Shown: positions 33,261-42,283, numbered from the stretch's first letter. The stretch: 51,412 nt of DNA from Deltaproteobacteria bacterium UBA5205 (GCA_002412715.1 DHVP01000017.1:1-51412), one strand, 5' to 3'. Numbers and translations are program-made. The notes: generated by a model not told the origin, from the sequence alone.

Positions 33261-35096
33261 CTAGGACATGGTCCCGGTAACGGTCCTCAATTTCTCTTCG
33301 AGCTCTTTGCGGGCTGTTATGTCGCGAAGATATACCAGGGAGCTCGACTCGCCCTTGTAGACTATAGGCGTCGCCGAAACCTCGATGTAGACAATGGTGC
33401 CGTCCTTGCGCACGCCTTTGAATTCATATCGATCAGCGACAGCCTCCCCTCTTTGACGCATGTGATTGATGCCCAGAACACGCTCCCGGTCATCGGGGTG
33501 GATGGTCAGGGTGATGTTCTTGTTCATCACGTCCTGAACACTTTTATAACCGAATATCTCAGCCAGTTTCTTGTTCACGTAGATGTAGATCTCTCCGAGG
33601 ACGATCGCAACACCGTCGTTTGAGTGTTCGACGGCTATTCTGTACCGTTCCTCGGATTCACGCACGAGGTTCTCGGCAATCTCCCTTTCGGTGATGTCCC
33701 TGCCCACGAACAGGACAATGCCGCCGCCCGCGTCTGCCTGGTTCAAAGCGATCCCGGTCCATTCGATAAACACCGCCGTACCATCCGGACGAGCAATCGT
33801 AGCCTTGACGGGTTTGTCGGTCTTTCCCTTATTCCGGATCGTCTCGAAACAACGCGTCAACCCCTGGGAGCCCGCGGCATCGAAAAAATCCGCCATAAGG
33901 CGGCCGAGAAGGTCCCGCGGATGGGAAAGGCCAAAAACGCTGTAGGCAGCGCTGTTGGCGAATATAATCCGGCCTTCCGTCAGAGTAAGGATCACATCCG
34001 GCAGAATCTCCACAAGCTGACGATAACGTCTTTCGCTTTCGAACAGGGCCTCTTCGACATGCTTGCGTTCCGTGATATCCTCGACGACAGAAACTATCTT
34101 GCCCATCTTGCCCTTTTCAGTTTTCAGGAGGGTGCTGTTGACGCTCACATATACCGTCGACCCGTCTTTCTTTACCATCTGGTACTGCTTGCTGTACGAG
34201 GAGCCTTTCTTGATGACCTCTTTGAGCGTCTCGTAGATCCGGTGAAGATGATCGGGGTGAAAGAGTGCGGCAATTGACCTGCCGACAACCTCTTCCCGCT
34301 CGTAACCCAGCACCTCCCGTATCTTTCCGTTGCAGTCGATGATATTTCCTTTCTTATCGACCGTGGCAATCAGGTTTCCCGCCCGTTCAAAGATGGAACG
34401 ATAGTTCTCTTCGCTGGCTCTGAGCGCTTCACCACCCTTCCGAATGGTGTTTTTTAGCTTTCTGTGGTCCTTGAGCAGATCGAGAATGTGTTCGACTTTA
34501 AGCGTCTTCATGTCCTCCTGACCGGCCGTGACGGCATCTCGAAAGAGAAAATTCTCGTAGACCTCATCGCCTATGATCAGGGAAGGGTAGGCCGCAAGTA
34601 CACGGAAAAGCGCCTCCGGTGTGAGCTGGTCGAGGAAGTACATGAACACCACGAGACATTTCTCGCTAACGATCGCCTCCATGAGGTCTATGGCGGCTGG
34701 CGTACAAAAACCGTCAGGCCCGGCCTCATTGAGGCGTATGGTATCGTCAATCGCGATCCTCAGAGATGAGTATGCCGGTAGCGTGATGTCCTCAGAATTC
34801 CGCGATGAGGCGACGCCGATGAGGGCCAGGTCTTTTGCTATTTTCTCGCAGGAATCTCTTTCACTTTTCTCTATCTGGAGGTGGCCCGCCTTCACGGCAC
34901 CAGTCACATCGATCCCGCTTTCCTCAAGGTCCTTTGCGAGGCCTTCCGCCCGATGGTCGGCGGCGAAATAGATCACCTTCTCCTTTTTATCCAGACCCTG
35001 GCGGATGAACACGGAGGCAAAAGAACTCGCCTCCGATTCGTTTTCATAAAGAAAACAATGATACTCACCCGGCCTTAACGATCGCATTCTTGCCAC
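33261..35096 (-). CDS. MEDS-domain sensor with three PAS domains and no output domain
   Basis: A 611-residue protein. The N-terminal about 185 residues resemble the MEDS (DcmR-type sensory) domain: RPGEYHCFLYENE, LDKKEKVIYFAADH, a long IDLMEAI segment and the C-terminal KTLKVEHIL. Three PAS/PAC repeats follow at about 232-350, 356-475 and 480-603 (IDCNGKIREVLGYEREEVVG; DITERKHVEE; DITEREIAEN; DITARKELEE). It ends directly after the third, with no kinase, GGDEF or HTH. Either another protein supplies the output or the gene is truncated. Confidence 0.82.
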   Translation of the reverse strand: MARMRSLRPGEYHCFLYENESEASSFASVFIRQGLDKKEKVIYFAADHRAEGLAKDLEESGIDVTGAVKAGHLQIEKSERDSCEKIAKDLALIGVASSRNSEDITLPAYSSLRIAIDDTIRLNEAGPDGFCTPAAIDLMEAIVSEKCLVVFMYFLDQLTPEALFRVLAAYPSLIIGDEVYENFLFRDAVTAGQEDMKTLKVEHILDLLKDHRKLKNTIRKGGEALRASEENYRSIFERAGNLIATVDKKGNIIDCNGKIREVLGYEREEVVGRSIAALFHPDHLHRIYETLKEVIKKGSSYSKQYQMVKKDGSTVYVSVNSTLLKTEKGKMGKIVSVVEDITERKHVEEALFESERRYRQLVEILPDVILTLTEGRIIFANSAAYSVFGLSHPRDLLGRLMADFFDAAGSQGLTRCFETIRNKGKTDKPVKATIARPDGTAVFIEWTGIALNQADAGGGIVLFVGRDITEREIAENLVRESEERYRIAVEHSNDGVAIVLGEIYIYVNKKLAEIFGYKSVQDVMNKNITLTIHPDDRERVLGINHMRQRGEAVADRYEFKGVRKDGTIVYIEVSATPIVYKGESSSLVYLRDITARKELEEKLRTVTGTMS

Positions 35097-35293
35097 TTAG
35101 CCACCCACCATGAATAGCATTCTAGTATTCTACCGTTATACGTCCTATTCTTTTTATCATATCGCGCCCACTTTTTCTTTAGAAAATTGAACGACTTCCG
35201 GCAACGGGCTTCTTTCCCGATGAGAATAGGACGATATTCGAATTGAAATGATTATTCTTTTGATGAATCAGCCGGTTGGCACCGGGAGGTTCC

Positions 35294-35701
35294 TTACCGG
35301 AGCATCCAGTGGATGGAGGCACCACATACGATCAGAAAGGCGACCAGAACAGTGAGTATGGTTTGCCATTCCCACTGACCCATTTTAACGATGTCGCGCC
35401 AGCCGCAATGCGTGCAATAGTAAACCTTTCTACCGGCAAACTTCAATACCCATTCAACGGGATGAATCCTGTAGCTGCGCTTTACTTCGCCGCCGCACTC
35501 CGGACAAGACAAAGATGTAAGAGCGCACCTCAGATAGAGTGGTCCCATGTCGGAGACTGCCCTGTGAGCACTAAATTGCATGAGATTCTGAAGATGGGTA
35601 TGGTCGGCGATGAAATCGAGGTCTTTGAGTCCCCGGTTTCGTTCATCAACGGAAATGCGGAGATTGCCCCCTGAAGCCTTCGACACTGCACGCTGTTCCA
35701 T
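35294..35701 (-). CDS. Zinc-ribbon protein with C-terminal membrane helix
   Basis: A small protein of 135 residues (ATG 35701; GTG 35707 is also in frame). It has a zinc-ribbon-like cysteine pair set, CPECGGEVKRSYR and YYCTHCGWRD (two CxxC motifs), and ends with a hydrophobic segment (TILTVLVAFLIVCGASI). A G-rich ribosome site lies five bases before ATG 35701. Upstream, ATTCTA (35720-35725) and TAGAAT (35732-35737) form an inverted repeat that could be an operator. Function unknown. Confidence 0.55.
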   Translation of the reverse strand: MEQRAVSKASGGNLRISVDERNRGLKDLDFIADHTHLQNLMQFSAHRAVSDMGPLYLRCALTSLSCPECGGEVKRSYRIHPVEWVLKFAGRKVYYCTHCGWRDIVKMGQWEWQTILTVLVAFLIVCGASIHWMLR

Positions 35702-35787
35702 GAACACCCCCCGATTTAGATTCTAGATAGATAGAATGCATTCATGCATAACGTGACTGCAGCTGCCGGTGGAAAAGTTTTATATAA

Positions 35788-35869
35788 TGCCGAAGGCGGG
35801 ATTTGAACCCGCACGAGTCTCCCCGCCACCCCCTCAAGATGGTGTGTCTGCCACTTCCACCACTTCGGC
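35788..35869 (-). tRNA. tRNA-Leu (anticodon GAG)
   Basis: An 82-base minus-strand cloverleaf: acceptor GCCGAAG/CTTCGGC with discriminator A, D-arm containing TGGCAGA, anticodon stem CCATC/GGTGG closing loop TTGAGGG (anticodon GAG), a long variable arm typical of class II tRNAs, and T-arm GCGGGTTCAAATCCCGC. CCA is not encoded. It lies just downstream of secG. Confidence 0.93.
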
Positions 35870-35877
35870 ATTTTTAC

Positions 35878-36198
35878 TCATTTTGTTCCCTGCGAGGGAG
35901 CACTTTGCTGGTTCTGTGCCGGAGCAGGAGTCTCGGTCTGTGCCGGAACGCTCCTTATGCTGCTCCCTTTATGACTATAAGAATACGCAAGCACAAGACT
36001 TGTCAACATAAAAACAACCGCCGCTATCGTTGTCAGCTTCGTCATGAAGCCGGAAGACCCGGAACTGCCGAAAAGCGTCTGGCTTGAACCGCCTCCGAAA
36101 GCAGCCCCTATATCCGATCCCCGGCCTGTCTGCAACAGGACGATAAGGATCAGAGCGATCGCTATTATTACATGTATGATTGCTACTAAGATTGTCAT
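35878..36198 (-). CDS. secG: Protein translocase subunit SecG
   Basis: A 106-residue inner-membrane protein of the SecYEG channel. Two hydrophobic helices (about 4-24 and 53-72) flank the conserved glycine-rich loop QTGRGSDIGAAFGGGSSQT. The C-terminal tail is Pro/Gln/Ser-rich. Its start overlaps the tpiA stop by four bases, so it is the last protein gene of gap-pgk-tpiA-secG. Confidence 0.92.
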   Translation of the reverse strand: MTILVAIIHVIIAIALILIVLLQTGRGSDIGAAFGGGSSQTLFGSSGSSGFMTKLTTIAAVVFMLTSLVLAYSYSHKGSSIRSVPAQTETPAPAQNQQSAPSQGTK

Positions 36199-36950
36199 TT
36201 ATTCTCCAATGCGCGGCTTATTATACCAAGAAAGTTTCCGGATTTCAAGGCTGCACCGCCAACAAGTGCACCATTTATATTTTTCATGGCAATTAATTCA
36301 CCGAAATTTTCAGCTGTCACGGAACCGCCATAGAGAATTTTTACGGCCGCAGAGGAATCCCGATAGATATCCCCCAGTATATTCCTGATAAATTTATGAA
36401 CTTCTTCCGCCTGGCCCGATGTTGCGGTTTTCCCCGTGCCTATTGCCCAGACAGGTTCATAGGCGATGGTAATATCCTTAAGGTCGGCTATGCCGGCAAG
36501 GGCCTTCTTCACCTGGATACCGACTACAAACTCGGTAATCCCGGCCTCCCTCTCCTCATCGGTTTCGCCCACACAGATAATCGGCTTCAAGCCCGTCGCC
36601 AGGCATTTTTTTGCCTTGAGGTTCACAGCCTCGTCCGTTTCATGGAAATATTTCCTGCGCTCCGAGTGTCCGATGATGGCATACGTACACCCTGCATCCT
36701 TGAGCATTGCCGGTGATATTTCGCCGGTATAGGCGCCCTTGTCCTCAAAGAAGATGTTCTGTGAGGCGAGTTTGACAGCGGAGCCGCTGACGACGTCCGA
36801 GACGCTCTTCAACGCTGTGAAGGAGGGGGCGAGTACCACTTCCCCTCCCGCAATATCGGGCAAACCGGCGACGATCTCCTTTGCGAGGGCAATGGCCTCG
36901 CCGGTCGTGTTGTTCATCTTCCAGTTTCCGGCTACCATCCACGTTGACAT
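36195..36950 (-). CDS. tpiA: Triosephosphate isomerase
   Basis: Interconverts dihydroxyacetone phosphate and glyceraldehyde 3-phosphate. The 251-residue protein shows GNWKMNN (Asn, Lys), IIGHSERR (catalytic His), AYEPVWAIGTGKTA (catalytic Glu and loop 6) and ILYGGSV. Start at 36950 is chosen because the family begins MSTWMVAGNWK; an upstream in-frame extension reads through the pgk end. It begins one base after the pgk stop. Confidence 0.95.
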   Translation of the reverse strand: MSTWMVAGNWKMNNTTGEAIALAKEIVAGLPDIAGGEVVLAPSFTALKSVSDVVSGSAVKLASQNIFFEDKGAYTGEISPAMLKDAGCTYAIIGHSERRKYFHETDEAVNLKAKKCLATGLKPIICVGETDEEREAGITEFVVGIQVKKALAGIADLKDITIAYEPVWAIGTGKTATSGQAEEVHKFIRNILGDIYRDSSAAVKILYGGSVTAENFGELIAMKNINGALVGGAALKSGNFLGIISRALENK

Positions 36951-36951
36951 T

Positions 36952-38139
36952 CTATCCTCCACAGGTTTCAAGGGCCTCCACGGCCGGCATGGTCTTGCCT
37001 TCAAGCAATTCGAGGAACGCGCCGCCGCCGGTGGATATGTAGGATATCCTGTCGCTTACTCCGGCCTTATGAACGGCCGAATCCGTGTCGCCGCCGCCTA
37101 TGATCGAGAGCGCGTCTGACGCCGCCACCTCTTTCGCGAGACCGAAGGTCCCCTTGCTGAATGCCTCAAGTTCAAACATCCCCATGGGACCGTTCCAGAC
37201 GATCGTCTTCGCTTCCTTCACGGCTTCTCCAAACATCTTCAGGGTTTCAGGCCCGATGTCGAGTCCGAGGGCATCCTTCGGTATACTGTCGACGGAGCAG
37301 ACATTAACCGTGGCGCCGGCTTCGGCCTTGTCTGCGACAAGACAATCGACGGGCAGCAGGATCTTGACTTTCTTCGCTGCCGCCTTCTCCATGATGCTCC
37401 TTGCCTTATCCAGCATGTCGGGTTCGCAGATGGATTTACCGATCTCCTTCCCCATGGCCTTGAGAAAGGTAAACGCCATGCCGCCGCCTATTATGAGCAT
37501 ATTGACGGTGTCGACGAGATTTTCGAGGACACCGATCTTATCCGAGACCTTGGCGCCGCCGATGATTGCGGCAAGGGGCCTTGCGGGGTCTTTCAGTGCC
37601 TTGTTGAAATAGTCGATCTCGTCTTTGAGCAAAAACCCCGCGGCGCATGACTTCACCGCCTGTGTGATGGCCGAGTTGGAAGCAGCCTTGCGGTGGGCTA
37701 CGGCGAAGGCGTCGTCTATATAGACGTCGCACAGTTTGGCGAGTTCGCGGGCAAACTCGGGGTCGTTTTTCTCGTCGCCTATGTGGAACCGCAGGTTTTC
37801 GAGAAGTACAACGTCACCGGGCTTCATGGCGGCCACTGCTGCCGCCGCCTTCTCTCCGATGCAGTCCTCCACAAAGGGGACCTCTTTCCCGAGAAGCCCG
37901 GAAAGGCTTGCCGCGCAGGGCTTCAGTGTAAGTTTATCAACCCTCTGGCCCTTCGGCCTTCCCATGTGTGATATAAGAACCAGTTTTGCACCCTGCTCAA
38001 TGCAGTACCTGATAGTGCGAAGGTGGGCCTTGATCCGTGTCGTATCGGTGATGTTGCCGCTCCCATCGACGGGGACGTTGAAATCAACGCGCATGAGTAC
38101 TCGTTTCCCGGCAATGTCTACCTGTTCAATAGAATTCAT
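36952..38139 (-). CDS. pgk: Phosphoglycerate kinase
   Basis: Transfers phosphate between 1,3-bisphosphoglycerate and ADP. The 395-residue protein has VLMRVDFNVPVDG, SHMGRPKG, LLENLRFH, GGAKVSDKI and the C-terminal GGGDTDSAV and STGGGAFLELLEG nucleotide segments. Start at 38139 is supported by GGAAGGGG upstream and the family N-terminus; the 25-residue upstream extension is not supported. Second gene of the glycolytic operon. Confidence 0.95.
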   Translation of the reverse strand: MNSIEQVDIAGKRVLMRVDFNVPVDGSGNITDTTRIKAHLRTIRYCIEQGAKLVLISHMGRPKGQRVDKLTLKPCAASLSGLLGKEVPFVEDCIGEKAAAAVAAMKPGDVVLLENLRFHIGDEKNDPEFARELAKLCDVYIDDAFAVAHRKAASNSAITQAVKSCAAGFLLKDEIDYFNKALKDPARPLAAIIGGAKVSDKIGVLENLVDTVNMLIIGGGMAFTFLKAMGKEIGKSICEPDMLDKARSIMEKAAAKKVKILLPVDCLVADKAEAGATVNVCSVDSIPKDALGLDIGPETLKMFGEAVKEAKTIVWNGPMGMFELEAFSKGTFGLAKEVAASDALSIIGGGDTDSAVHKAGVSDRISYISTGGGAFLELLEGKTMPAVEALETCGG

Positions 38140-38162
38140 ATGTTCCCCTTCCTGTTCTTCTG

Positions 38163-39161
38163 TTATTTCATAACAAAGGACAATAGATCGAACATGCGGT
38201 TGGAGAAACCCCACTCATTGTCATACCACGAGAGCACCTTGATCAAGTTCCCGCCTATCACTGTCGTATTGTCCATATCAACGATGGACGAATGGGGATT
38301 TCCATTAAAATCGCGGGAAACAAGAGGCTCTTCCGAACAAGCCAGGATCCCTTTCATGGGCCCTTCCGCATATTCTTTGAATTTCTTGTTTATATCTTCC
38401 TTTACTGCCTTGGTCGAAAGCGTCGCAACAAAATCGACGAGGGAGACGTTCGGTGTCGGAACCCTGATTGAAAGACCGTCGAGCCTCCCCTTAAGTTCCG
38501 GGATCACCTCGGCTATCGCCTTTGCGGCACCTGTTGTCGTGGGTATCATCGAGAGTGATGCCGAGCGCGCCCTGCGGAGATCCTTGTGCGGCTCGTCCAG
38601 GACTACCTGGTCGTTCGTGAAGGAATGGATCGTCGTCATCAATCCGTACTCAATGCCGAATTCCTTTTGGAGGATCTTGACGATGGGCGCCAGGCAATTG
38701 GTTGTGCACGATCCCATGGAAATGACATGATGTTTTGTCTTGTCGTAGACCTCTTCATTCACGCCAAGCACGAAGGTGACATCGGGACCTTTTGCCGGTG
38801 CCGATATGACAACCTTTTTCGCTCCACCCTTGATATGTCTCTCCGCACCGGCTCGATCCGTAAACTTTCCGGTGCTCTCGAGGACAACATCAATACCCAG
38901 ATCCTTCCAGGGAAGGGATTCAGGTTCTTTCATCGCATAAGCTTTGATTTCCTTTCCATCAATGATGATAGCGTCTTCCTTATGCTTTACCTCAGCGTTC
39001 ATAATACCGTGAACTGAGTCGTATTTCAGGAGATGAGCAAGCGTCCTGGGGTCTGTAAGATCGTTGACAGCAACAAATTCGACATCCTTGTTATTGAAAC
39101 CAGCTCTCAGGACAAGTCTGCCAATCCTTCCAAAACCGTTAATTGCAACCCTTACGGACAT
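38163..39161 (-). CDS. gap: Glyceraldehyde-3-phosphate dehydrogenase
   Basis: NAD-dependent oxidation/phosphorylation of glyceraldehyde 3-phosphate. The 332 residues include INGFGRIGRLVLR (NAD binding), ESTGKFTDR, catalytic Cys in SCTTNC (preceded by SMG rather than the usual SNA), HSFTNDQ with the catalytic His, and SWYDNEWGFS. It opens the gap-pgk-tpiA-secG operon behind a strong promoter, and GGGGAGG precedes the ATG. Confidence 0.96.
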   Translation of the reverse strand: MSVRVAINGFGRIGRLVLRAGFNNKDVEFVAVNDLTDPRTLAHLLKYDSVHGIMNAEVKHKEDAIIIDGKEIKAYAMKEPESLPWKDLGIDVVLESTGKFTDRAGAERHIKGGAKKVVISAPAKGPDVTFVLGVNEEVYDKTKHHVISMGSCTTNCLAPIVKILQKEFGIEYGLMTTIHSFTNDQVVLDEPHKDLRRARSASLSMIPTTTGAAKAIAEVIPELKGRLDGLSIRVPTPNVSLVDFVATLSTKAVKEDINKKFKEYAEGPMKGILACSEEPLVSRDFNGNPHSSIVDMDNTTVIGGNLIKVLSWYDNEWGFSNRMFDLLSFVMK

Positions 39162-39186
39162 AGCAACCTCCCCTTATTTTTTTACA

Positions 39187-39215
39187 ATAGTAATCGAAAG
39201 AGTGTTTAATGTCAA
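39187..39215 (-). promoter_or_regulatory. Sigma-70 promoter of the gap operon
   Basis: On the minus strand TTGACA (39215-39210) and TACTAT (39192-39187) are separated by 17 bases, with transcription predicted to start near 39180, about 20 bases before the gap ATG. The -35 box is perfect. Confidence 0.7.
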
Positions 39216-39248
39216 CCTCTTATTGGCACGAACCCGCGCCAATAGAGG
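39216..39248. promoter_or_regulatory. Palindrome adjoining the gap promoter (possible operator)
   Basis: TATTGGC (39221-39227) and GCCAATA (39238-39244) form a 7-bp inverted repeat, extended by CCTC/GAGG with one bulge to about 11 bp. It abuts the -35 box of the gap promoter on its upstream side, where an activator or repressor could act. It could instead be a hairpin at the end of the pgsA-dnaB transcript region. The binding protein is unknown. Confidence 0.35.
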
Positions 39249-39339
39249 GGAAAGACGGAAACATGATAACACCGCGCAACCGTGTCCGGTAAGATCGGAA
39301 CGTTTCACATACCTTCGTGTTCTTTTGGTCTTATTTTTC

Positions 39340-39903
39340 CTAAATGGCTTTTTTCGTGAAGACGTTCCAGCCGCCGATCACGTAGTGAACCCCTGAAACG
39401 ATGGTGGCCGCTGCGGTGAGAGTGAAGAATATCACGTCATATGCCCTCAGGTTGAACCTGTCGGCTGACCAGAGTACAAAGAGGATTGTGGCGATCTGGC
39501 ATGCCGTTGTTATCTTTCCGAAAATTGTCGGCCTCGGCTTGATATTGCTGGCGGAGCGGTAAAGGACAAGGTAGCCGATGGCGATGACCACATCCCTTCC
39601 GAGGACGAGGAGCGTGAGCCAGCCCGGGATGGTATTGACAAAGTAGAGCATGACGAAGGCCGCCACAAGCATCGTCTTGTCGGCAATGGGATCCAGATAG
39701 GCGCCGAGTTCGGTCTTCGAACCCGTTACCCGTGCAATAAAGCCATCGAGGAGATCACTTATGCCCTGGATGAGAAAGAGGTAAAGGGCAAGGCGCATCC
39801 GTCCCTGGTAAACGGCATAGATAAAATAGAAAGTGACAAAAAAACGGAATATGGAGAGGATATTCGGGAGGTTCATGGCCCGCGTGTCGTTACCCTTCGT
39901 CAT
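39340..39903 (-). CDS. pgsA: CDP-diacylglycerol-glycerol-3-phosphate 3-phosphatidyltransferase
   Basis: Inner-membrane enzyme that makes phosphatidylglycerophosphate. The 187-residue protein has several membrane helices and the CDP-alcohol phosphotransferase motif DLLDGFIAR...GAYLDPIADK with its Asp residues, followed by helices to the C-terminus. Start is uncertain: ATG 39903 overlaps dnaB by 14 bases, and ATG 39876 (MNLPNILSIFR) fits the family well. Last gene of the queA-to-pgsA run. PssA or other CDP-alcohol transferases are less likely from length and the NLPN start. Confidence 0.85.
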   Translation of the reverse strand: MTKGNDTRAMNLPNILSIFRFFVTFYFIYAVYQGRMRLALYLFLIQGISDLLDGFIARVTGSKTELGAYLDPIADKTMLVAAFVMLYFVNTIPGWLTLLVLGRDVVIAIGYLVLYRSASNIKPRPTIFGKITTACQIATILFVLWSADRFNLRAYDVIFFTLTAAATIVSGVHYVIGGWNVFTKKAI

Positions 39904-41281
39904 CTTGGTAGTAGCCGTTCCGGAACGTCGCGCATTTGTCGATGAAGTTCAGCCTGACGGTATCGGTGGGACCGTTGCGCTGCTTTCCGATTATCACCTC
40001 GGCAGCCCCCTTGTTGTCGTCTCTGTCTTTATTATATACTTCATCACGGTAGATGAAGAGGATGACATCGGCATCCTGCTCAATAGCCCCTGATTCCCTG
40101 AGGTCCGCAAGGCGCGGCCGCTTGTTTTCTTTTTCGCGCGTCTCGGGCGCCCTGTTGAGCTGCGAAATTGCGATGATAGGGATGTTTATTTCCTTCGCCA
40201 GCGCCTTGAGGAAGCGGGAAATCTCTGATATTTCCTGTTCCCGGCGTTCGTTGGTCGAGCGTCCGCGCATGAGTTGGAGATAGTCTACGACAAGAAGACC
40301 GACATCGTGGTCCTTCTTGAGGCGCCGTGCCCGCGCCCGTAATTCGAGAACCGACAGGGCGGGCGAATCGTCGATGAACATGTGCGCCTCACTGAGTTTC
40401 CCCGCGGCCCTGACAAGTTTCGGCCATTCATCCCGCGAAAACGTTCCGGTACGGAGTTTTGAATGTTCTATCTCCGATTCGGAACTCAAAAGCCTCGTAA
40501 CGAGCTGCTCTTTTGACATTTCCAGTGAAAAGATACCGACGGGTATGGGGTGTTCGTTCAACATGGATACATATTGGGCGATGTTCATAGCAAAGGAGGT
40601 CTTCCCCATGCTTGGCCTGCCCGCGACAATAATGAGGTCCGATGGCTGCAGACCGCTTGTCAGTCTGTCGAGGTCCAAAAAACCCGTGGGGACGCCGGTG
40701 ACGGACTGTTTTTTCTCATAAAGACGTTCGATGGTCTTTATGTTGTTCATCACGAAATCTTTTACGGGCAGAAAGCCTTGCTTGGGTTTGTTTTCGGCAA
40801 CCTGGAATATGAGCCTCTCGGCCTCATCGATATAGCTATCGATGTTTGTTTCGGCATCGAAACCCTTCTCGATAATCTGGGTAGCCACGTTGATAAGGGT
40901 CCGGACAAGCGACTTTTCCCTTATCATTTTCGCGTAGTGGGCGACGTTGGCCGCCGATGGCATGAGGTCCACGAGGGTGTTCAGATAGGCGATGCCGCCT
41001 ATGCCGTCCAGGATGCCCCTGTCTCGTGCCAGGCTGCTTACTGTGATGAGGTCGATGGCGTCACTCTTGTCGTAGAGATGAAGCATGAGTTCGAAGATCT
41101 TACCGTGCGCGTCACGGTAAAAATCCGACGCTCCCAGAATGTCGACCACCTTGTTCATGGATTCCGGGTCGATGAGAAGGCCGCCGAGCAGAGACTGCTC
41201 GACCTCGATATTTTGAGGAGGGACCCGCAGCAGCTTGGCTGGGTCCTTGGCATCCTTAACGCTTTTTAAGACCCGGGCCAT
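39890..41281 (-). CDS. dnaB: Replicative DNA helicase
   Basis: Hexameric helicase of the replication fork. The 463 residues comprise the N-terminal DnaB domain (IEVEQSLLGGLLIDPES) and the RecA-like C-terminal domain with Walker A VAGRPSMGKTSFAM, Walker B VVDYLQLM and the arginine-finger region DLRESGAIEQDADVI. No intein is present at the usual sites. It starts immediately after the rplI stop (TAAATG). Confidence 0.96.
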   Translation of the reverse strand: MARVLKSVKDAKDPAKLLRVPPQNIEVEQSLLGGLLIDPESMNKVVDILGASDFYRDAHGKIFELMLHLYDKSDAIDLITVSSLARDRGILDGIGGIAYLNTLVDLMPSAANVAHYAKMIREKSLVRTLINVATQIIEKGFDAETNIDSYIDEAERLIFQVAENKPKQGFLPVKDFVMNNIKTIERLYEKKQSVTGVPTGFLDLDRLTSGLQPSDLIIVAGRPSMGKTSFAMNIAQYVSMLNEHPIPVGIFSLEMSKEQLVTRLLSSESEIEHSKLRTGTFSRDEWPKLVRAAGKLSEAHMFIDDSPALSVLELRARARRLKKDHDVGLLVVDYLQLMRGRSTNERREQEISEISRFLKALAKEINIPIIAISQLNRAPETREKENKRPRLADLRESGAIEQDADVILFIYRDEVYNKDRDDNKGAAEVIIGKQRNGPTDTVRLNFIDKCATFRNGYYQDDEG

Positions 41282-41734
41282 TTAAGCCTCTTCTTTTTCC
41301 ACCTCGATCTTGACTTCGGCGTTTACATCGGACTGAACATGAATTACGACTGTATGCGCGCCGGTCATCTTGATCGGCTCTTCCAGGCGGACCTGTTTCT
41401 TGTCCACTTCTATGCCCGTGACGGCCTTGATCGCCTCGACGACATCCTTATGGGTAACGGAACCGAAAAGCCTTCCGTCGTCACCGGCTTTCTTCCGGAT
41501 GGTGAGGCTTGTCTCCTCGAGCTTTGCCTTCAATTCCTCGGCGGTCTGCAGATCCCTCGCCTTCTTGTTGGAGACGCTCCGAACAATATTCTCAAACCGG
41601 GCTACATTACCTTGCGTTGAAGGCACGCCCAACCCGCGAGGGACAAGGAAGTTTCTCCCGTAGCCGTCCTTGACTGTGACGGTCTCGCCTTTTTTTCCCG
41701 TACCCTTCACATCTTCGATGAGTATGAGCTTCAT
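41282..41734 (-). CDS. rplI: Ribosomal protein bL9
   Basis: A 150-residue large-subunit protein: N-terminal LIEDVKGTGKKGETVTVKDG and YGRNFLVPRGLG, the long connecting helix, and the C-terminal LFGSVTHKDVVEAI domain. Length and order are standard. It sits between rpsR and dnaB as in many bacteria. Confidence 0.96.
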   Translation of the reverse strand: MKLILIEDVKGTGKKGETVTVKDGYGRNFLVPRGLGVPSTQGNVARFENIVRSVSNKKARDLQTAEELKAKLEETSLTIRKKAGDDGRLFGSVTHKDVVEAIKAVTGIEVDKKQVRLEEPIKMTGAHTVVIHVQSDVNAEVKIEVEKEEA

Positions 41735-41746
41735 AAATTGCCTCCG

Positions 41747-42013
41747 TTATTTCAATAATGTAGTAAAGGGTAGAAAGGCAATGTGCCGGGCCATCTTGAT
41801 GGCCTCTTTCAGTTTGCGCTGGTGATTTGCGCAGGTCCCCGTCATTCTCCTGGGCATGATCTTGCCCCTTTCGGTGATAAACGATTTGAGAAGTCTCGGG
41901 TCCTTATAATCAATGGCTATGTTCGAATCCTGGCAGAACCTGCATACCCTTCTTCTCACATAAACCCTTTTCTTCGGTGAATCCGACCTCGTCGTCCTCA
42001 TTGGTCTTGGCAT
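41747..42013 (-). CDS. rpsR: Ribosomal protein bS18
   Basis: An 88-residue small-subunit protein with the core FITERGKIMPRRMTGTCANH followed by RKLKEAIKMARHIAFLPF. It keeps the zinc-binding cysteines (CRFC...C), the C+ form. Its ATG directly follows the stop of the upstream OB-fold gene. Basic N-terminus as usual. Confidence 0.95.
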   Translation of the reverse strand: MPRPMRTTRSDSPKKRVYVRRRVCRFCQDSNIAIDYKDPRLLKSFITERGKIMPRRMTGTCANHQRKLKEAIKMARHIAFLPFTTLLK

Positions 42014-42283
42014 CTATTCCTCCATCCAGAAAATTTTATGTGCTTTCAATTTTACTATCTCCCGCGAGCGCAGCTTTTTTCTTATCAGCATTCCGGACAC
42101 CATAACACTACGGCCTGCGGCTGCATCGGGATACGGCACCGAGGGGTCTCCCTTGCATTCAACGTCTATCAGGAAATCGCCCTCGCCTACACGCAACGGG
42201 AAAAGCATGTATTTATCCCCCCTGGGGGTATAAACGATCTGAGGCTTGGCCTCGACCTTTCCCGTCATGAAAACCCTGTTCAC
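42014..42283 (-). CDS. Small OB-fold protein at the ssb/priB position
   Basis: An 89-residue protein, MNRVFMTGKVEAKPQIVY at the start and a core matching single-strand DNA-binding OB folds (FPLRVGEGDFLIDVECKGD, GRSVMVSGMLI). It lacks the acidic C-terminal tail of a full SSB and is about half as long. It lies between rpsF and rpsR, the place of ssb in many Gram-positives and of priB in beta/gammaproteobacteria. It could be a PriB-like primosome factor or a short SSB. It overlaps rpsF by one base. Confidence 0.7.
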   Translation of the reverse strand: MNRVFMTGKVEAKPQIVYTPRGDKYMLFPLRVGEGDFLIDVECKGDPSVPYPDAAAGRSVMVSGMLIRKKLRSREIVKLKAHKIFWMEE

